Of a DNA stretch of 36,690 nt, positions 32,496 through 36,690 are shown piece after piece. The stretch spans positions 1-36,690 of the forward strand of contig BQKZ01000059.1 in the NCBI GenBank assembly GCA_036244855.1, in the 5' to 3' direction. The position numbers and the translations under genes were made by a program. The stretch comes from Temnopleurus reevesii. Taxonomy: Eukaryota > Echinodermata > Echinoidea > Temnopleuroida > Temnopleuridae. How positions within the stretch are numbered: the stretch's first letter is position 1; the number at the start of each line of letters is the position of its first letter. Under the pieces are notes generated by a model. That model saw only the letters and a list, made by a program, of their open reading frames with translations, made no database searches and was not told the DNA's origin.

Positions 32496-32732
32496 GCCCC
32501 AATCACACAGAACCCCGGAAGCAACACGATTCAACACGACTCTTTATTCGGAGTCAGTTAATTGTGAACCTAACAAAGAGTCGGGTTCCATCGTGTTACT
32601 TCCGGGACTATATGTGACTCGATCGAATAGAACCTCGATTTAACACGGCTCTTTGTTACTTGACAATTTACTGTCCTTGAATAAAGAGTCGGAGTGAATC
32701 GTGTTCAGTCGGGGCTGCTATGCGATTGGGGC
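32496..32732. mobile_element. 237 bp two-layer foldback element (family F5)
   Basis: The outer arms are GCCCCAATCACACAG against CTATGCGATTGGGGC, continuing inward as AACACGATTC and TCTTTATTCGGAGTC against their inverses. The inner arms, AACAAAGAGTCGGGTTCCATC and the region around AACACGGCTCTTTGTTAC, are again mutually inverted. The inner and outer layers share AAAGAGTCGG and AACACG words, so the element looks like a palindrome of a palindrome. It is non-coding. Confidence 0.8.
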
Positions 32733-34165
32733 TTTACTAAACTTGGTCAAAATCTCGACAGATAAGGTTACATTGCGTTTCTTTCTCGAATTTCGCTATC
32801 AAATGAGCAGCGTTTGAACACGGCGTAAATGTGACATTTTTTTAAGATATCAATATGAAAAGCCATATTTTGATCACCTAGTTTGGCATAAATAAAGATA
32901 TCTACTTTCCGCGTGTAATGTGAGACGGTCCAGACGAATTAAAGAGAAATTGTCAGTTTTGCTTGACGTTGTCTTCCGCGAGCTGTACTGTACGCTGTGA
33001 AAGTGCTGAATTTGTGCATCTTAAGATGCTATTAATCATCAATTATAACTTGTTTTCCCTGTATAATGGTATAAATTATGCCATTTTGATCACACAGGAA
33101 AAAATTATTAAAAAAAAAATAGTTGCATAATGCTACGTTATTTTGCACAAATCTGCATTGTTGCAATTTACAATAAAAACATGTCGACTGAGCCAAGAAT
33201 CTAATCTGAGTTGTAAATGACAAAAATGTGTAAGAAGTGACTTAACGGAATAAGGTCTGCTCTTGGTCCATTTTGAGAGGGTTGTATACGTTTCCAATGA
33301 GTGCAGCACAATGTGAACGAATTTGTTTATATTAACGCCAAAATCAGAATTTGAATATTCTATTTCTTTGTATTTCATGCAAATCAGAACTTCGAACCTT
33401 TTTAATTGAAAAAACAATTCACGATTGTTTATTCAAAAAGGGAATGAAGATGAAATATTCTTCTTTTTTTGTCTTTATGATAAAACATTTTATTCATAGA
33501 GTTGAATATATACCGATGCTGTATTTTTAGCAGTAAATTATTTAGAGCTCGATATGCATTTGATTTTCTGATTTTTTTTTCTCACACTTTTATCCCTTCC
33601 CAATAAATTTATGAAACACCTTCACCTTACCTTGCTACCTGCTTCATATCTCTACAGATGATACTCGCAATGTGATGAATTATTAAAGAATCAATCAACG
33701 CCCTTGATGGCTAAATGACATCAATCTATAATGTCTCCTTCCGGTCTGTATTAATACTGCATAATTTCTAAGTATTGGGTTAAGTTTCAATCAGATTAGG
33801 TCATCAGTAAGTGTGTCAAGTGATCGTTAATGACTCAACAGATCATGACAATGCGCCAACCTCATTCGAATCATGTACACAAATGTCAGTCATAATTTAT
33901 CCCATATTTTTTTTTTAATTATTCATGTGGTGACTTCTTGTTGATGTTACCATAAAAATGATAATATATTTTAGTATTGTGATATTATGGATGCAATTAG
34001 ATGCGCTCACATAAACAATATTGTTTAATGTAATGTAATCGAGGTTAAGGACATGTAATCAAAAGGGTCAGAACTAAACAGGAGTAAGTTGACAAATCAA
34101 AAGTTACATGAATGTATGCTTTAAAGGAATTGTATATTTTTTTCAACAGTCCAATTCGATTGTTT
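32733..34165. other. AT-rich spacer; possible 3' UTR near 34005-34165 (minus)
   Basis: No gene is supported up to about 34000. Frames of 63 and 94 codons on the minus strand overlap and have no motif. If the exon at 34166-34341 is real, 34005-34165 would be its 3' UTR. Confidence 0.35.
34024..34029 (-). terminator. Possible ATTAAA polyadenylation signal
   Basis: On the minus strand ATTAAA lies about 137 bases after the stop codon of the candidate exon at 34166-34341. ATTAAA is the commonest variant of the animal poly(A) signal. In AT-rich DNA it is also frequent by chance. Confidence 0.25.
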
Positions 34166-34341
34166 TCAAGGATAAAAATAGATTAAATGACTTTCAATCC
34201 CCATAAGCGTGATAAGAGTGTGTTCATTTGCAACACCCATATTAGGCTGTGCATAGTCTCCCACAATATTCATGCTGTGATGCGTTGCCCATTCCTCATT
34301 GGCAATAGCTTCTGGGTCAGATATAGTTATTTGTCTATCTG
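34166..34341 (-). CDS. Candidate terminal coding exon of an unknown protein
   Basis: On the minus strand a good splice acceptor (TGTTTGATTGTTTTGCAG, ending at 34342) opens a 57-codon frame that closes with TGA at 34166-34168. The frame starts in phase 1. The peptide is balanced and protein-like rather than low-complexity: DRQITISDPEAIANEEWATH at its start, then SMNIVGDYAQPNMGVANEHT, ending LIYFYP. The acidic, hydrophilic composition and a YAQP tyrosine motif (YxxP, the type bound by Crk-like SH2 domains when phosphorylated) would suit a cytoplasmic tail, but that is inference. I do not recognise the family. Upstream exons would lie at higher coordinates and none was identified up to 36690. 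The product could equally be a chance frame. Confidence 0.35.
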
Positions 34342-35404
34342 CTGCAAAACAATCAAACAATGATTAAAAAACAATGGAACGAGTGTAAATACCAGTATGG
34401 GTTTTTGCTGCACTTGCAGCAATGTCCTTCTCTAATAATTTTATGTCCAATGATTCAAGTCTCATCTTTTTGAAGGCCGACTGGCACCTTTGTGTATAAG
34501 CCGGCGTTGGCCCAACGGTTTTGGAAATTAAAAACTTATTTGTATTGTACTAGTATAACATTGTATTTGAGGGGTCAAAATTTGGAATATTGTATGTAAA
34601 ATAGTAATTATGTGTACCTTCTCCACAAAGTTGGACCTACACGAAAGAAATAATTATGATGTAATCCCTTTAAAACAGTTTCACTCAAACTTTGACGTAA
34701 GTAAATTCAGTTCTAAAGGGATCATTATATCATTATTCGTCACAAACTACATATTTGCATATACTGAATCGATCAGTGCAGTGCTATCATGTCTGACGCC
34801 ACCCCATCTCTAGAGTACATTCTGTCCAACCAATGATGTCGTGACTCCAGTGCATTAATGGAGGGGCGGATGAAAGATAATATGCAGGTGTCCGAAAACC
34901 AATTTTGTGATCAAAGAGATTTAAACCGATTTCACGTGCCCGTCAGTGTTAACGACCATGTCTGACGTCAAATGTAATAAAGCATTTTGAAAGGAACCAC
35001 GCTACATACATACCCTCATACACGCTAGAAAATAGAAGCGCTGAGTTTATTTCCGAAAATGCTCATACAGTGTTTTTGTGTTGATTTTTTTTTTACACTG
35101 GGCGAGCCATTTCAACACCTTTTGCCATCTACTCAAGCAGTTTGTACGGGTTTATCACAGCTAGTCTTTTGGATTTACTTGTTCGCATAATGTGCGAAAT
35201 TGTCTAGTTATAAGTGATAGCTCTTTAAAAGCAGGCAAGACATCCCTCAGATTGCAGTTACTATTTATAAACTCCTTTGGATTGAAAATCAGCACATCGC
35301 ACAATTGTAACATGCACAGATCAAAGATCATATCGAATCGATCTCAATTTTGATGATCTGTGATGGGAACTAGTTTCATTAGTTGTTTCGCGCTTGAATG
35401 AGAT
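34342..35404. other. AT-rich stretch, intron or spacer
   Basis: If the minus-strand exon at 34166-34341 is real, this is its upstream intron. No further exon was found. An exact TGACGTCA lies at 34963-34970. Confidence 0.4.
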
Positions 35405-35541
35405 CTGGGGCCTGTGACATACATGTAAATGATACAAGTAAACTTACGATAAATATCAATCGTAAGTATATGGCAAAACATGTAACATAGAGACACTTGA
35501 TTTTCAAAGTATCATATCTCTTTTATGTTACAGGTCCCCGG
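35405..35541. mobile_element. Foldback MITE, family F2 (copy 2, 137 bp)
   Basis: The termini CTGGGGCCTGTGACAT and ATGTTACAGGTCCCCGG are inverted. The internal ACTTACGATAAATAT, AACATAGAGACA and ATCATATCTC blocks align with 14974-15094 and 661-803. Confidence 0.8.
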
Positions 35542-36690
35542 ATGTGGAGCAATTTAAGTTAACCCTTTAAAAGGTTTGACATATCTTTAGGTGTTCTCAG
35601 TGTCTGATAAGGCACATCGACTGTTAATCGAAAATTCGCTCATGTCTAATACCGTATGTGCGTGGATCGTCATTGAGAAGGCTGCAATGCTACAAATGAA
35701 ACTTCGGTGATCATCTTTTTAGGGGGGATTGAGCCTTCGCACTGTTTCTCATGTAACCAGAGTTTACACGTGAATTTGTCCAACTTTTTTTTGTAATTGA
35801 GAAAGGCAGTTTTTATTTATTATTTTATCCTTACTTAAGACTGACTCACAACTATGCATTAATAACCATAGTTTATAATTCTCCATGAACACAGACCGCG
35901 TGAATACAAAGAAAAGACCGCTTGACCGACATGGAAGTCGTTCGTCCAGCGTTCGACGAACGCAAGCGTTAGAGTTCCTCCTTATTCCTGCGTTTACGGA
36001 GCGTCATTAACGCTGGAACAGATGTTGGTTATCTAGAAGTGTCTGATTCTGGCTTTAGGTCTTTGAAAACTAAAAAACGGCATTTTCGTGATTCGTAACT
36101 GTTGTTAATGCTTTTTTTCATCGAAATCTCTTGTAGATGTATGGTCTAACTTAGAATATTAACAAAGAATATCGTAAAAAAAACATTAAATGGATTCATG
36201 CAACAAGTCTTGTTCGTCCATTTATCAGTACATTATTTTTCTACAACTTCTGCCACGTTACAAATCACGTCGATAAAACACCCAGCTAGTAAAATACTTC
36301 CGTTTCACTTTTTAAACGGATTATAATTTTTCAGGAACATGTATAAGCGGATGAATTCACAAGCCGCAATGCGCCTGAGGTTACTTTTTGGTAAGGACTA
36401 AAGTAGATCCGGGTATACATGACAATAGTCGTCAATTAGGAGAAATGAATACGAACTTGGCGACTTTGGAAAAGACTTGAACAAGGTAATCAAATAAGAA
36501 TCAGTGACAATGGTAGGAAGGCAGAAAATTTCTTCCGCCTTATTTTTGCGATAAAACGTTTATTCTTTATGTCGATTACCAGTGGTAAATAGTGCGTGAA
36601 CATTATCATCAGTACCTCAACCCTTCCATTCAATTATCTTTAATTTAAATGTTTAACTGAATTATACAACGAGGTCCTGCTTTTTCTCTA
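35542..36690. other. Spacer with one small CpG-rich hairpin
   Basis: Near 35943-36019 a CpG-rich hairpin region occurs: TCCAGCGTT at its left end and AACGCTGGA at its right, with an inner GCGTTCGACGAACGC palindrome. Otherwise the stretch is AT-rich without a coding signal. Confidence 0.5.

Overview
The window looks like non-coding DNA from an animal nuclear genome. It is AT-rich, has no dense ORF layout, ribosome binding sites or operons, and carries a tRNA-derived SINE, many short foldback (MITE-like) DNA transposons, (CT)n/(GT)n/(TAA)n/(CAC)n microsatellites and assembly gaps. The repeat style, including recurrent TAGGCCTATA-type words, (TAA)n-tailed SINEs and abundant 120-240 bp palindromic elements, suggests a marine invertebrate deuterostome, most likely a sea urchin or other echinoderm. 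That assignment is inference from general appearance, not a database match.

Layout. 0-1.4 kb: mostly unique sequence with a diverged foldback element at about 661-803. 1.4-5.2 kb: a cluster of degenerate copies of a MITE with an ATTACGAAAG-type terminal inverted repeat, part of it amplified in a roughly 750 bp tandem segmental duplication. 6.5-8.1 kb: a direct duplication of about 0.8 kb. A single N sits exactly at the start of the second copy, and a SINE is present in the first copy only, which looks like two haplotypes placed in tandem. 9.1-10.3 kb: a 178 bp foldback and a 604 bp foldback flanked by TTAA. 10.6-11.4 kb: degenerate short repeats and a tiny pure-GC patch. 12.2-13.4 kb: the longest ORF of the window (161 codons, minus strand, possibly a decayed 7TM-receptor fragment) abuts four foldback elements placed back to back. 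15-18.5 kb: one more foldback, a degenerate tandem repeat and microsatellites, ending at a 217 bp run of N. 20.6-22.7 kb: an exact 21 bp inverted repeat, a 157-158 bp tandem array, a truncated foldback and a 173 bp tandem duplication. 23.8-24.1 kb: a MITE with ACACTCTAAAAAC termini. 26.3 kb: a SINE tail fragment. 29.5-36.7 kb: four more foldbacks, a small CpG-rich hairpin and one plausible terminal coding exon on the minus strand (34166-34341).

No complete protein-coding gene can be supported, and apart from the tRNA-derived SINE no RNA gene was recognised. The two coding candidates are a last exon at 34.2 kb and a receptor-like pseudogene fragment at 12.3-12.7 kb. The most distinctive biology is the diversity of foldback elements that share a CTGGG-type terminus, including four that adjoin each other with shared boundary bases.
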